This document shows, piece by piece, positions 22,223 through 32,680 of a stretch of DNA of 64,000 bases. Where the stretch lies: assembly GCA_963575745.1 (NCBI GenBank), contig CAUYUJ010003891.1, positions 251,518 to 315,517 on the forward strand. Direction: 5' to 3'. This stretch comes from Prorocentrum cordatum (taxonomy: Eukaryota; Sar; Dinophyceae; Prorocentrales; Prorocentraceae). Position numbers and translations under genes: made by a program. How positions within the stretch are numbered: position 1 is the first letter of the stretch; every line of letters starts with the position of its first letter. The notes beneath the pieces are model-generated. The model searched no databases. It saw only the letters and a list, made by a program, of their open reading frames with translations, and was not told where the DNA came from.

Positions 22223-23515
22223 TCCTGACGTCCCTCTTCGGAGTGGGGCGGAACATCGACTTGGAAACGGCCATACGTTAATTACAGCTCGGCGATCGGC
22301 ACCTTCGCGTCGAAGCGTTGTCTTGAGAGCTCCGCTCTCCCCGCACCTCCGTCGCCGCACTCGATCTTGACCCGGTCCCCTGGGGATCTCGACCCCCTCA
22401 CCTTCTCATCCCCAGCCGTTTCTTGACCGTCCCCGGGAGACGTTATCGAGAATATGTGAGGTCTGGCGGCTCTGGAGGATGTGGGATGTATCGGGCGCCG
22501 CTGCCTTCTCGGAGCGTTCCGGAACGGATTCATCGTCGTCCTGGCCCCGCCCGAGACATGCCCGGCCTCTTGACGCCGACAACGTCCAGAAACCGGCCGT
22601 CGCAGTTTCCCCCCCGATTCGGGCCGTTCTGTGTTCCGGCTTCGCTGAGCAGGTTTTTGCTGGGCGCTGTCATCTGCGAGGGCCAGCTTCTCGGCAGCGG
22701 TATAAACGGCTCTGCAAGTTCCAGGGCCCACCACAGTCGGGGCCGTCCACAAGAGCCCCAACCCTGAGACCCCAGGACGTCCATTCGTCTTTGGTGTGGG
22801 AGCGCCACGCTTTCCATAGCAAAGCCATCGAAACCCAAGAAGCCCAGGGCACCCTGGAGGCAAGCAGGGTGTTTCTTGGCATGGGCCCCCATTGTAGGCC
22901 CCAGAGCTCCCGTCCCTCTCCCTGGGGCAACTCTGCGCCCCAGACCCCATGTCTGGTGGTCCCAGAAGGCCCGGAAGCAGGCCTCTCGGAGGCCGGCTAC
23001 AGCAGGCCACACCGTCAGAGGGCCAGGCCTGCGGGCCAGAACTCAGGTCTCCAGCGGCTGGTCGGAAGGATGCGGACACCCCCAGAGCGCTCTCAGCGAG
23101 GCGCAGCCGCTGGCGAGCACCCCGAGGCTGGAAAACCGCCAGGAGCTGACTACAACATCCGAACACCTCGGTCCTGCAAAAACATCCACATGCAACGTGG
23201 GCCCCTGGAGGTCTCGACCCATTCCATGGGACCGACTTCTCATCCCGAACGTTTTTTACGGTCCCGGGGCCGAGCGAGGGCTGCCCGGGGCCGAAGACGA
23301 CCAGACACCTCCCGTCGTGTTTTTTTGTTGCTTCTACGACGCGAGCATGTCTGGGGGAGGGTCCTGGTCTTTGCGCGGAACGTATCCATGGTCTCCACTG
23401 GCGCGAACGCCGGTGGACACCAGGCACACGATCCAGGGAAGAGGCGCCGCGGGAGGAGCCGCGCGCGCGGGGACTCCCGCCCTGCCGGCAGCCCCCCATG
23501 CCCTGGCCCAGCAAA
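22223..23515. mobile_element. Unassigned sequence with two further MITE relics
   Basis: About 22365-22480 (GGATCTCGACCCCCTCACC ... TTTCTTGACCGTCCC ... TGAGGTCTGG) and 23205-23355 (GAGGTCTCGACCCATTCC ... TTTTTTACGGTCCCGGGG ... CTCCCGTCGTG ... TGTCTGGGG) are degenerate copies of the same MITE. The sequence between them (22480-23200) has long frames on both strands with no protein-like features. I call no gene. Confidence 0.45.
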
Positions 23516-23519
23516 GCCC

Positions 23520-24114
23520 CGAAGCCGGGGCAGAGGCGAAGAAGAGGAGGACGAGGAGGAGGAGGAGGAGGATCAGGAGGATAATGAGGAGAAGGAGGAG
23601 GATGAGGAGCAGGAGCAGGAGGAGGAGGAGGAGGAGGAGCAGGAGAAAAAAGAGAAATTTGTTACCCGCCGAGAGAAAAAAGGGGGTGGGGTCAAAACAA
23701 AAGACCTCCAGAGGTTACAAAAGGTCAGAGCGCGCCTGCTGTCGAAGCTGAGCGGGGCGGCGCTGGGCGAGGAACGACGGGCTCAAGGCGAGAGGAGGAG
23801 GAGGAGGAGGAGGAGGAGGAGGAGGAGGAGGAGGAAGATGAGGAGGAGGAGGAGGAGGAAGAGTTGGATTGTTCCTGGGATCGGCTGTGTCCTTGTCCGC
23901 GCGGAACGTGTCCAGGGTGTCCACCGGCGCGAGCACCCAATAGCGGCCCGGCGGTGGGCCGCCCCCCGTCCTGGTGGCGTAGCTGCCGCAGGCGGAGGCC
24001 CACGAGGCAGCGTCCCCAGGCGCCACCTCCTCCTGGTCCTCGAGCACCTCAAGGGGGGGGATAGAGGAGGTGGAGGAGCCTCCTCCTCCTCCTCCTGCTC
24101 CTACTCCTGCTCCT

Positions 24115-24174
<60 letters not shown>

Positions 24175-24235
24175 CCTCCTCCTCCTCCTCCTCCTCCTCC
24201 TCCTCCTCCTCCTCCTCCTCCTCCTCCCCTCGCGG
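23520..24235 (+). repeat. GAG/GGA and CTC/CTG triplet and hexamer tracts
   Basis: Three purine tracts (23535-23660, 23790-23865) and one pyrimidine tract (24060-24232, CTCCTGCTCCTG then CCTCCTCCT) face each other, so the transcript could fold on itself. Between them 23870-24055 is ordinary-looking GC-rich sequence. Open frames through the tracts are Arg/Glu/Ser artefacts. Confidence 0.7.
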
Positions 24236-24850
24236 CCTAGAATCGTCCCAGAAAAAAAGCATGCACAGAAACTTTCCACGATCCCCGTTGATTTCTTGGA
24301 TACACGCTGGGCCCCCTTCCCTGGCGCGCGGAGCGCACCAGAGGCGGCGCCGGAGGCGCCGCCAGGAGGGCTCCAGCGCAGATCCAAGAAATTCGCGCAG
24401 AGCTCCGACGGTTTATGTTCACACGGCTCTCGTGCTTCGAACCCTCCATTACTCCGCCCTCCTGCGTGGAGGAAGTGCTGTCTTCCTCCTCTGCGTCTCG
24501 CTGTGCCAGCGCGCGCCCGCGCGCCTCCTGGCGGAGCACGCGGGCGCCCCCTTCCAGGTTTGCGCCCGGCGGCGGGAGCGCCGCTGGCGCTCGTGACCCG
24601 AGAGGCCCGCGCTGTGCTCGCGCGCGCTCGCGCGCCGGCCACACGCGCGCGGCCCACGCGCGCGCGGTGCCCGTGTGGCCCGAGAGGCCCTCGCCGGCTC
24701 GGGGGCGGCATTCTGCGCTCGCGCGCGCGCGTGTGCCGAGGGGAGGCGGGCTTGCCCCCTCACTGCGAACATCATGAGCGGCCCACGAGCCCCGAAAGGG
24801 ATGTAGAACTCCGTGGCGTGGCTACGTTTCTAGGACAGGTTGGGCGACAG
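24236..24850. other. GC-rich sequence, no gene
   Basis: Contains a short perfect palindrome at 24343-24363 (GGCGGCGCC GGA GGCGCCGCC) and a CG/CA-alternating stretch at 24610-24735 (CGCGCGCTCGCGCGC), which is Z-DNA-prone. No coding support. Confidence 0.4.
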
Positions 24851-24854
24851 TCAG

Positions 24855-25290
24855 CTAGACATGCTGAAAGTATCCGTCGTGATGTGCCGGGCCAAAGATT
24901 GTGCTGTGCTGTGCTGGAGTCAGCAGTGCCAAGCCGCAATGAATTTCGTTGTGTTCTATAAGGGTGTGGATCAAGTCGCCCTTGGCATCCGAATCCTAAC
25001 CAGACTGATCTGGATCTTAAGCTCGAGCTGCCTGAGCGCATGCTGGCTCAGAGCTGGTTGAATCCGAAACGTGTGAGACGCTCAATCAGCTCGAGCTCAG
25101 GATCCGCCTTCGTTCCAAGGCGGGAAGAGGCGACACGGGGCGCAAGGCGCATGGACGCGCCACGGAGAGTCCCGAGGGCGCACTAGGGGATGCGCCAGCC
25201 AGGGGACAAGCCAAGGAACGCGACGGGGGACAAGCCAAGGGACGCGCCGACGGGGGAGGAGCATACGCCGTTCCGCTCTGGGTCGTTGGG
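24855..25290 (+). repeat. Leader of the 42-bp array, copy 1
   Basis: Sequence from about 24855 to 25290 matches 27245-27740: both share GTGTGGATCAAGTCGCC, CAGACTGATCTGGATC, TTAAGCTCGAGCTGCC, CAATCAGCTCGAGCTCAGG and GACACGGGGCGCAAGGCG. It ends in 15-20 bp GGGACGCGCCA-type repeats and GGAGCATACGCCGTTCCGC, then the 42-bp array starts. A conserved leader plus array suggests one mobile or amplifying unit. Confidence 0.7.
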
Positions 25291-26330
25291 AACCTATATG
25301 TTTTCACGCTTGCCCCGCCCTGGGGGCGTTAGACACCCACGTGTTATCACGGTTGTCTCCCTCCGGGGCGCTAGAAACCCATACTCCGAGTTTCTTAATA
25401 AACGTCGGGGGGGGCGTCACCCCCGCCGACAGCCCCACATCGACCCCCGTCGCGGGCAGCCACCGCTCGCCAAAGGCGCTCCGACCCCCGTCGCGGCGCG
25501 ACGACGAGGCGAGGTTGACCCCCGTCGGGGGTGTACCCCCCCGCGCTTACTAAGAAATCCAAAGTATGTTTCACGTGTCCCGCTCTGGGGAGCTAGGAAC
25601 CTATATGGTTTCACGCTTGTCCCGCTCTTGGGCGCCAGGAACCATGTAATTTCACCTTTGTCACACTCTGGGGCGTTGGGAACCTACGTGTTTTCACGCT
25701 TGCCCAGCCCTTGGGCGTTAGGAACTCATGTGGTTTCACGCTTGTCCTGCTCTGGGGCGTTCAGGACCCACGTGTTTTCACGCTTGTCCCGCTCTGGGGC
25801 GTTAGGAGCCCACGTGTCTTCACGTCAAGAACCATATGTGTTCCCGTTTGCCCCGCCCTGGGGCGTTAGAAACTTAGATGTGTTCACGCTTGTTCTGCTC
25901 TAGGGCGTTAGGCACCCACTTGTTTTCACGCTTGCCCCGCCCTAAGGCGTTAGGAACCCAAATGCTTTCACGCTCTTCCCGCCCAAGAACGTCAAGAACC
26001 CGTATGTTGTCACGTTTGTCCCGCATGAGGGCGTTAGAAACTCATTCTGTTCACGCGTATACCGCTCGGGGGCGTTAGCAACCCACGTGTTGTCACGCGT
26101 GTCCCGCTCTGGTGTGTTAGGACCCTTTCTGTCTTCACACTTGTCCCGCCCAGGAACGAAATGTCCTGCTCTGGGGTGTTAGGGACCACGTGTTTTCACA
26201 CTTGTCCCGCCCTGGGGTGTTAGGAACTTGGGGCGTCAGGAAATCACATGTTTTCACTCTTGCCCCGCCCTGCGGCGTTAGGAACTTACGTGTTTTCACG
26301 CTTGTCCCGCATTGAAGCGCTAGCGACCCG
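25291..26330 (+). repeat. 42-bp tandem array, block 1
   Basis: Units read GTTTTCACGCTTGTCCCG then CTCTGGGGCGTTAGGAACCCACGT. Period is about 42 bp but broken at 25380-25570 by an insert with CACCCCCGCCGACAGCCCC. Because 42 is a multiple of three, a 14-residue repeat stays open in one frame; it is not treated as a protein. Confidence 0.8.
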
Positions 26331-27244
26331 CCTAAACGCAAAAGATCCGAGCCCCAGGATAAGAGCAATCTAGAGGACAAAACAAAATTTCGCTCGACAA
26401 ATTCTGCAACAGAAGCGTTTCGCTCGGGACATCCGCAACACACGAACATGGTCACTTCACCCTGTGTTTTGTTAATCGGAAGTCCCCCAACCAGCGTTCG
26501 CCCGGGGCATCCTCGAATAAATCATTTGCCGGCCAAATAAACCCTCTGTCCCTACGCAAGGTCAGGCCCCGCACAGTGAAACACTACAGTAGGTTCGTGC
26601 GGCGTCGGCGCGCGCAAAGGTTATTAACGCCGCGTCGATCGGTCCACCTTGAACCGATCGCGGCCCCTATCGTTCAAGGTCGAATTCCGTCGGTTCCCCA
26701 GGCGTTGCCATGCCCCTCTCGGTGCTTCCGCGTCGTTCCATCATGCGGAAATCAACCTGGAACGCCTTCGCTGGCGTCGCCGGCGCTCCATCGCCCCGTG
26801 AACCTACCGCACTAAACGAGAACCCTGGGCCTAGGCTCTTTCTGGGGAACAACGCGACGGAGGGTTTCTGTGGGGGTTGTCTGCCTCCCGAGGCCCTCGC
26901 CCAGCCCCCCGGGCCGCCACCTCGCCCCGCAGAGAATCCTGGCAGCAGCAAGAGCACGGCCATGCGCACACTGGTGAAGTTGCTGCATGTCGGGGGTTGC
27001 TAGAAGCTCCCCTGGCCCAGGGTGCCCCCGGGATTTCCACGCAGGCCTCCACGGGCTCCAGAGCAACCCTCACGAGGCCCAGGGGGGCCCAGGAATCCAA
27101 AACGGAGCGAAGATCTCGGGGCAATTTGACCCGAGCATGGGATCGTGGCCGATTGGACCAAACATGATCGACACACGAACCCGAACATGAATTTGGAAAC
27201 GCGAGGCATGGCCAGGTTTTAAGACACCTGATTGTGCGACAGGC
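26331..27244. other. Unassigned unique-looking sequence
   Basis: No repeat family seen elsewhere in the window and no convincing coding frame. 26670-26850 includes CGCGTCGATCGGTCC / GAACCGATCGCGGCC, a small inverted pair near 26632-26665. 27000-27190 is moderately GC-rich. I see nothing I can name. Confidence 0.35.
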
Positions 27245-28429
27245 AGTAGCAATGCTCAATCGATCGCTCGTGATTTACTGAGCCAAATATTGTGCTGCAC
27301 TGTGGCTTGCGGAGATGAGATGCGTCAAACCGTGATGAATTTCGTGGTGCTCTATAGTGGTGTGGATCAAGTCGCCTTTGGCATCCGAATCCTGACCAGA
27401 CTGATCTGGATCTTAAGCTCGAGCTGCCTGAGCGCATAGCTGACCCAAAGCTGGTTGCAATCAAAACGTGTCGGACGCTCAATCAGCTCGAGCTCAGGAT
27501 CTGACTTAGTTCCGAACCCAAACAAAACGACACGGGGCGCAAGGCGCATGGACGCGACAGGGAATGTGCCAGGGACGCAGGGGATGCGCCAGGGGACGCG
27601 TAAGAGGACGTGGCAAAGGACGCGCCACGGAACGGGCAGGGAAAACACAAGGGTACAAGCCAGGGAACGCGACAGAGGACGAGCCAAGGGACGCGCCGAC
27701 GGGGGAGGGGCATACGCCGTTCCGCTGTGGGGTGTTTGGAGCCAGCGTGATTTCACGGTTGTCCCGCCCTGGGGCGTTCGACACCCACGTGTTTACCACG
27801 TGTTGTCACGCGTGTCCCGCTCTGGGGCGTCAGGGACCCACGTGTTTTCACGCTTGTCTAGCTCTAGGGCGTTCGGGACCCATGTGTTTTCACGCTTGCC
27901 CCGCTCTACGGCGTTAGGAACCCAAGTGTTTTCACGCGTGTCCCCCTCTGGGGCGTTAGCAACCCAAATGGTTTCACGCTTGTTCCGCTCTCGGGCGTTT
28001 GGATACCATCTGCTTTCACGCTTGTCGCGCTCTGGGGCGTTCGGAACACATTTGCCTGCACGCTTGTCCAGCTCTGGGGCGTCAGGAACCCATGTGTTTT
28101 CACGCCTGTCCAGCCCTGGAGCGTTAGGAACCAATGTGTTTTCACGCTTGCCCCGCTCTAAGGCATTAGGAACCCAAGGGTTTTCACGCTTGTCCCGTTC
28201 TGGGGCGTTAGCAACCCAAGTGTTTTCACGCTTGTCCCGTTCTGGGGCGTTTGGATACCATTTGATTGCACGCGTGTCGCGCTCTGGGGCGTTGGGAACC
28301 CACGTATTTTCACGCGTGTCCCGCTCAGGGGCGTTAGGAACCATGTGTTTTCACACGTGTCCCAATCTGGAGCGTTAGGAGCCCACGTATTTTCACGCGT
28401 GTCCCGCCCTGGGGAGTTTGAAACCTATT
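27245..28429 (+). repeat. Leader copy 2 (to 27740) and 42-bp array, block 2
   Basis: 27245-27740 repeats the leader of 24855-25290, with an extra run of GGGGATGCGCCAGGGGACGCG words. From 27745 the 42-bp array runs to 28429; CACGC occurs at 28101, 28143 and 28185, an exact 42-bp spacing. The block is interrupted at 28430 by the composite element and resumes at 30073. Confidence 0.85.
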
Positions 28430-30072
28430 TGTTCCCAACCATCCTGTGGTGTTGGGTCCTCGTTTTGAAGAGACGGTGCCCCGCGTCTCCTTCCCCCTCC
28501 TCTCCTCCTCCGCCTCCTCTCCTCTCCTCCTCTCCTCCCCTCCTCTCATCCTCTCCTCTTCACCCACCCAATACACCGCTTCGTGGCTCCATAGGGAGCT
28601 CCGCCGAAGGCCCCAGTGCCCGCGCCCGCATGCGTCACCCACACCCATTTCGGCACACCCCTCACACGTTTCGTGGCTCCATAGGGAGCTCCACCGAAGG
28701 CCCCAGTGCCCGCGCCCGCATGCGTCACCCACACCCATTTCGGCACACCCCTCACACGTTTCGTGGCTCCATAGGGAGCTCCACCGAAGGCCCCAGTGCC
28801 CGCGCCCGCATGCGTCACCCACACCCATTTCGGCACACCCCTCACACGTTTCGTGGCTCCATAGGGAGCTCCACCGAAGGCCCCAGTGCCCGCGCCGCAT
28901 GCGTCACCCACACCCATTTCGGCACACCCCTCACACGTTTCGTGGCTCCATAGGGAGCTCCACCGAAGGCCCAAGTGCCCGCGCCCGCATGCGTCACCCA
29001 CACCCATTTCGGCACACCCCTCACACGTTTTCGTGGCTCCATAGGGAAGCTCCACCGAAGGCCCCAGTGCTGCCGCCCGCATGCGTCACCCACACCCAAT
29101 TCGGCACACCCCTCACACGTTTCGTGGCCCCATAGGGAAGCTCCGCCGAAGGCCCCAGTGCTGCCGCCCGCATGCGTCACCCACACCCAATTCGGCACAC
29201 CCCTCGCAAGTTTGGTGGCCCCATAGGAGCTCCGCCGAAGGCCCCAGCGCTGCCGCCCGCATGCGTCACGCACACCCAATTCGGCACACCCCTCACACGC
29301 TTCGTGGCCCCATAGGGAGCTCCGCCGAAGGCCCCAGTGCTGCCGCCCGCATGCGCCACGCACACCCACTTCGGCACACCCCTCACACGTTTCGTGGCCC
29401 CATAGGGAGCTCCGCCGAAGGCCCCAGTGCTGCCGCCCGCATGCGTCACCCACACCCCATTCGGCACACCCCTCACACGTTTCGTGGCCCCATAGGGAGC
29501 TCCGCCGAAGGCCCCAGTGCTGCCGCCCGCATTCGTCCCGCACACACATTTCGGCAGACCCCTTACACGGTTCGTGGCCCCATAGGGAACTTTACCGAAG
29601 GCCCCAGTGCTGCCGCCCGCATGCGTCACGCACACCCACTTCGGCACACCCTCACACGTTTCGTGGCCCCAAAGGGAGCTCCGCCAAAGGCCCCCGTGCT
29701 GCCGCCCGCATGCGTCACGCACACCCACTTCGGCACACCCTCACACGTTTCGTGGCCCCAAAGGGAGCTCCACCGAAGGCCCCAGTGCTGCCGCCCGCAT
29801 GCGCCCCGCACATTCATTTCGGCACACCCCTCGCACGCTTCGCGGCCCCACAGGGAGCTCCACCGAAGGCCCCAGAATGCTGCAGCCCGCATGCGTCCCG
29901 CACACCCATTTCGGCACACCCCTCACGCGCTTCGCGGACCCATATGGAATGCGTCCCGCACACCCATTTCGGCACAACCCTCGTACGTTTCGTGGCCCCG
30001 TAGGGGGCTCCACCGAAAAAGATATTCACAGTTGCGGTATTCACACTTTCATACGGTTGGGTCCTTCGCCAG
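28430..30072 (+). mobile_element. Composite element with an internal 90-bp array of about 16 units, inserted in the 42-bp array
   Basis: It opens with the 55-bp header (CCCAACCATCCTGTGGTG ... TTTTGAAGAGACGG), then a CTCCTCC tract, then units of exactly 90 bp at 28581, 28671, 28761 and 28851, later drifting by 1-2 bp. Units read TCGTGGCTCCATAGGGAG, GCCCGCATGCGTCACCC and GGCACACCCCTCACACG. It closes with ATACGGTTGGGTCCTTCG then CCAGGATAAT. The same tail appears inverted at 12408, 12593 and 36601. Array sequence of the 42-bp family stops at 28430 (AACCTATTTGTT) and restarts at 30073 (TTTCACGCTTGTCCCG). An uninterrupted equivalent (AACCTATTTGTGTTCACGC) lies at 30150, which shows insertion. No protein is encoded; open frames follow the period. 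Confidence 0.85.
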
Positions 30073-30405
30073 GATAATTTTCACGCTTGTCCCGCTCTGG
30101 AACGTTAGGGGCCCACGTGTTTTCACGCTTGTCCCGCCCTGGGGAATTTGAAACCTATTTGTGTTCACGCTTGTCCCGCTCTGGAGCGTTAGGAACGCAT
30201 GTGATGTCACACTGGTCCCGCTCGGGGGCATTAAAACCGAAACAATGTCACACTTGTCCTGCGCTGGGGCGTCAAGAGCTCAATTGTGTTCATGGTTATG
30301 CCGCTCTGGGGCGTTAAGAACCCACATAGTTTCACGCGTGTTCCGCTCTTGGGCATTCGGAACCTATGTGGGTTCACGCTTGCCGTTAGGAACCCACGTG
30401 CTTTC
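30073..30405 (+). repeat. 42-bp tandem array, block 3
   Basis: Continuation of the 42-bp family beyond the inserted element (TTTTCACGCTTGTCCCGC ... GCGTTAGGAACGC), about seven units, ending near 30405 at CCACGTGCTTTCTCGC. Confidence 0.8.
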
Positions 30406-31071
30406 TCGCTACCATGGCCACGGTCCTTCGTAAATGACGGTCCCACCAGACAATCTGAAATGACTCTGGTAGGTCATATCGCATCCAATTCCATGTCGAA
30501 GGAATACGATATGGGGTGTGGATGGGTAAGATAGGAGAAAATCGACGTATCGGTCTTTCCAGCGAATACCAATTCAGGTATCCGGGCAAATAGGGCGCGC
30601 GTGCCTTGAGCCATAAGGCAGCGACGCGCAGGCTACACTCCCGTTTACACATAAAATATCCCAAAGAGCTACCCTTAAAGTCGGGAGGGGAAGAGACGGA
30701 GAGTAGAGCCGCACAGTCGCTAGGCTCTCGACAGGCGCGCGCGACAGCTTGCACGGAAAACAATACGCGCAGTCTGGTCTACCACCAGACTGAAGGGCGA
30801 GATTATTCGCAGGCGAGTTTCCTCACAAAAATCTTTCCACGCATTCGCAAGATAGCCCCTTCGATGGCCAAGGGCTGTCGGCCCGGCTAGAGGTAGGCCA
30901 AACAGGCTAGTCCCCTCCGGGCAAAAGGTATTAAGGCAACGAGCCTGAACCAAGCTGAGCAGGCTCGTTGCCAAGCGTGAAAAGTATGGCTCGTCTCCGA
31001 GCAAGCACGAGGGCGCCTTCATAATAGGCGCCCGTGCTGGCAAACTGGACCGCAGGGGCAACAAGGACAGA
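30406..31071 (-). other. 3' flank of the copia element with three strong hairpins
   Basis: No coding frame. Three inverted repeats stand out: 30770-30792 (CAGTCTGGT, loop CTACC, ACCAGACTG); 30935-30972 (GGCAACGAGCCTG, 12-nt loop, CAGGCTCGTTGCC, 13 perfect pairs); and 31005-31037 (GCACGAGGGCGCCT, loop, AGGCGCCCGTGC with a 2-nt bulge). They lie immediately past the stop of the minus-strand pol, so they would fall in its 3' UTR or LTR. The matching 5' LTR would lie beyond the assembly gap. Confidence 0.6.
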
Positions 31072-32178
31072 CTAAAAATGATTCGACTTAGGCTTTGTTT
31101 TGTCCTCAGGGCCCCGAAAGGGAACAAACTGCTTCACGTCATACTTAAACGACTGAGTACCTGACATTCTTTCCAGAAGCAGCTCCCGATCGATACTCCC
31201 CTTTGCATGCCCATCTGCGGTCATGTCCCTAGTATCGCACCACTGCACGTTGTGCACTATACCTATATCCATGAGCTCACGCATCCAACTGATATGTCCT
31301 AGCAAAGTACGTTCCGTCGGTCTCTTGAGATCTTTGCTAGATAATGACTTATATACAGACTCGGCGTCTATCGTAAGAGACACCTTGATAGCTAGGCCTC
31401 CAACTTCACGCATATCCCGTAGTTGTCGCGGGGCAAGAGCCCCGGCTTTGAGCTCGTGGAGGGTGATGAGCGTGGGGTAGCATTCATCAAGGTTGTGTGC
31501 AGATGCGAGTGCCTCCGCGGCGTAGCTGGATCTCACCTGCAGTCGGTGTGACTTGCATAGTCCGTCGCAAAGGTGAACGACGGATTTGCCTTGGGGCGAA
31601 TTTCCTCGCCTTAGTACGTTAGCCCCGCGAATGCCGTAGCCCTTGGTTTCATCGCCCTCCTCCCCGGTGAGTTTCCGATACCCTGAATCACTGTGTATAT
31701 CTACCTCATCAGTCGGTTTCATCCGGGGGAAGGTGATGCGTTTCGGGCTGCTGATCAGCTTTCGCGCCACAGCGTTCAGTCGTCTGACTTGTAAGTTGGT
31801 AGGCTCTTGGATATTCTGGAGGGACACCACGTACACCATGAGCCGAACTTGAGTAAGGAGGGCGTAGGCGAGAGCTCCTCGCAGGCTAACGAAAATGTCG
31901 GTAATGAGTTTGGTAGCCTTGGCGTCTGCCGCCGCTCCCGTGAGTTCAGGATGTGTGATAAGACGTAGTTGTTTTATGTATTCGGCCTGGTCCATGATCA
32001 CATCCCCTTGTTCGTTCTTCGCGTAGCGGACGGCGCAGTTAGTGTAGGAGTGTTTGTGGAGCTTGCACTTACCATGCACCTTTTCGACGCGTTGAACGTA
32101 GTCATCTACGTTTTTCTCTAGGCCTTTCATATTAATATCGTCGACGTGTTTCTGTTCATAAGCCCTGACTGAATTCAA
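31072..32178 (-). pseudogene. Copia reverse transcriptase C-terminal half and RNase H
   Basis: KHVDDINMKG is the catalytic HVDD/YVDD loop with both Asp intact. It is followed by HKHSYTNCAVRYAKNEQGD (the metal-like CxxH region seen in this group) and FVSLRGALAYALLTQ, the conserved helix after the palm. RNase H is recognisable: DIHSDSGYRKLTG (first Asp), RSSYAAEALASAHNLDE (Glu) and TIDAESVYKSLSSKD (Asp), then WCDTRDMTADGHAKG near the end. The stop is at 31072. The C terminus is complete (GPEDKTKPKSNHF). Function if intact: cDNA synthesis and template RNA removal in virus-like particles. Confidence 0.82.
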
Positions 32179-32680
32179 ATTCAGGATCGTAACTTGTCGG
32201 TGAAAGGCCTATAGCTTGAGTGGTCGTGCGTAGCTTGAGAGAGAACGCTCTTGGGGCGTCCTTCGCACCAGTCCCTGCCTTCAGGCACCTGAGGCAGTGT
32301 CGGCTTTCATCATAAGAAGAGAAGCCTGGAAGGGTGCGAAGCACCTGGGCGCTTCCTGGTGGAAAAGTGAAGCAAACCATGCGAGTCTCCTCGCCGGTGG
32401 CATGAGCAAGTTCCTCGTGTGTCAGGCCTTTGATGAACGCATTGTCAATGTCCATAGGTGCCAACGTCCATTCTGGATGACACGCAGCTTCACTTGCTAG
32501 AAGCCTCTGGGACTGTCGACGGGGAGTTCCCGAGAAGGTTTCCACATCGAAAGCCTCCGTGTCCATGAATCCACGGAGGACAAGTCTGAGACGGATGGTT
32601 TTAACATTCTCGGTGCCCACTTCTACAAACTTCCACTTGCATATGTATCTTGATGTCATAAGTGTGGGAAGCTTTTGACC
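32168..32680 (-). pseudogene. Copia reverse transcriptase, N-terminal half
   Basis: MTSRYICKWKFVEVGTENV and TIRLRLVLRGFMDTEAFDVE match the copia RT entry (SRWVxRWK ... R.VARGF). GTPRRQSQRLLASEA and MDIDNAFIKG carry the first catalytic Asp region (here DIDNAF). LKAGTGAKDAPRAFSLKL is the YGLKDAPRAW motif with an unusual GTGAKDAP. The frame runs into a stop at 32156 just after DPEFEFS and continues in another frame at 32178. A one-base change at 32165-32175 explains the break. Confidence 0.8.

Noticed and set aside
22282-24961. Long Arg/Pro/Gly-rich frames on both strands
   Set aside because: They run through purine and pyrimidine tracts and MITE relics; no domain, conserved Cys pattern or splice model supports a gene.
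27455-28378. A 307-codon frame with 14-residue repeats (SRLSRSGALGTHVF)
   Set aside because: It is the translation of the 42-bp satellite. It has no start context, splice site or relative outside the arrays.
28345-29728. Frames of about 180-235 codons over the 90-bp array, open on both strands
   Set aside because: Period 90 is a multiple of three, so six-frame translation gives open 30-residue repeats without protein features.
30605-30626. Possible relic of the dinoflagellate spliced leader (CTTGAGCCATAAGGC, reverse orientation)
   Set aside because: Only about 12 scattered positions match the leader complement. It lies 3' of the nearest minus-strand gene, not at a 5' end, so it is probably chance.
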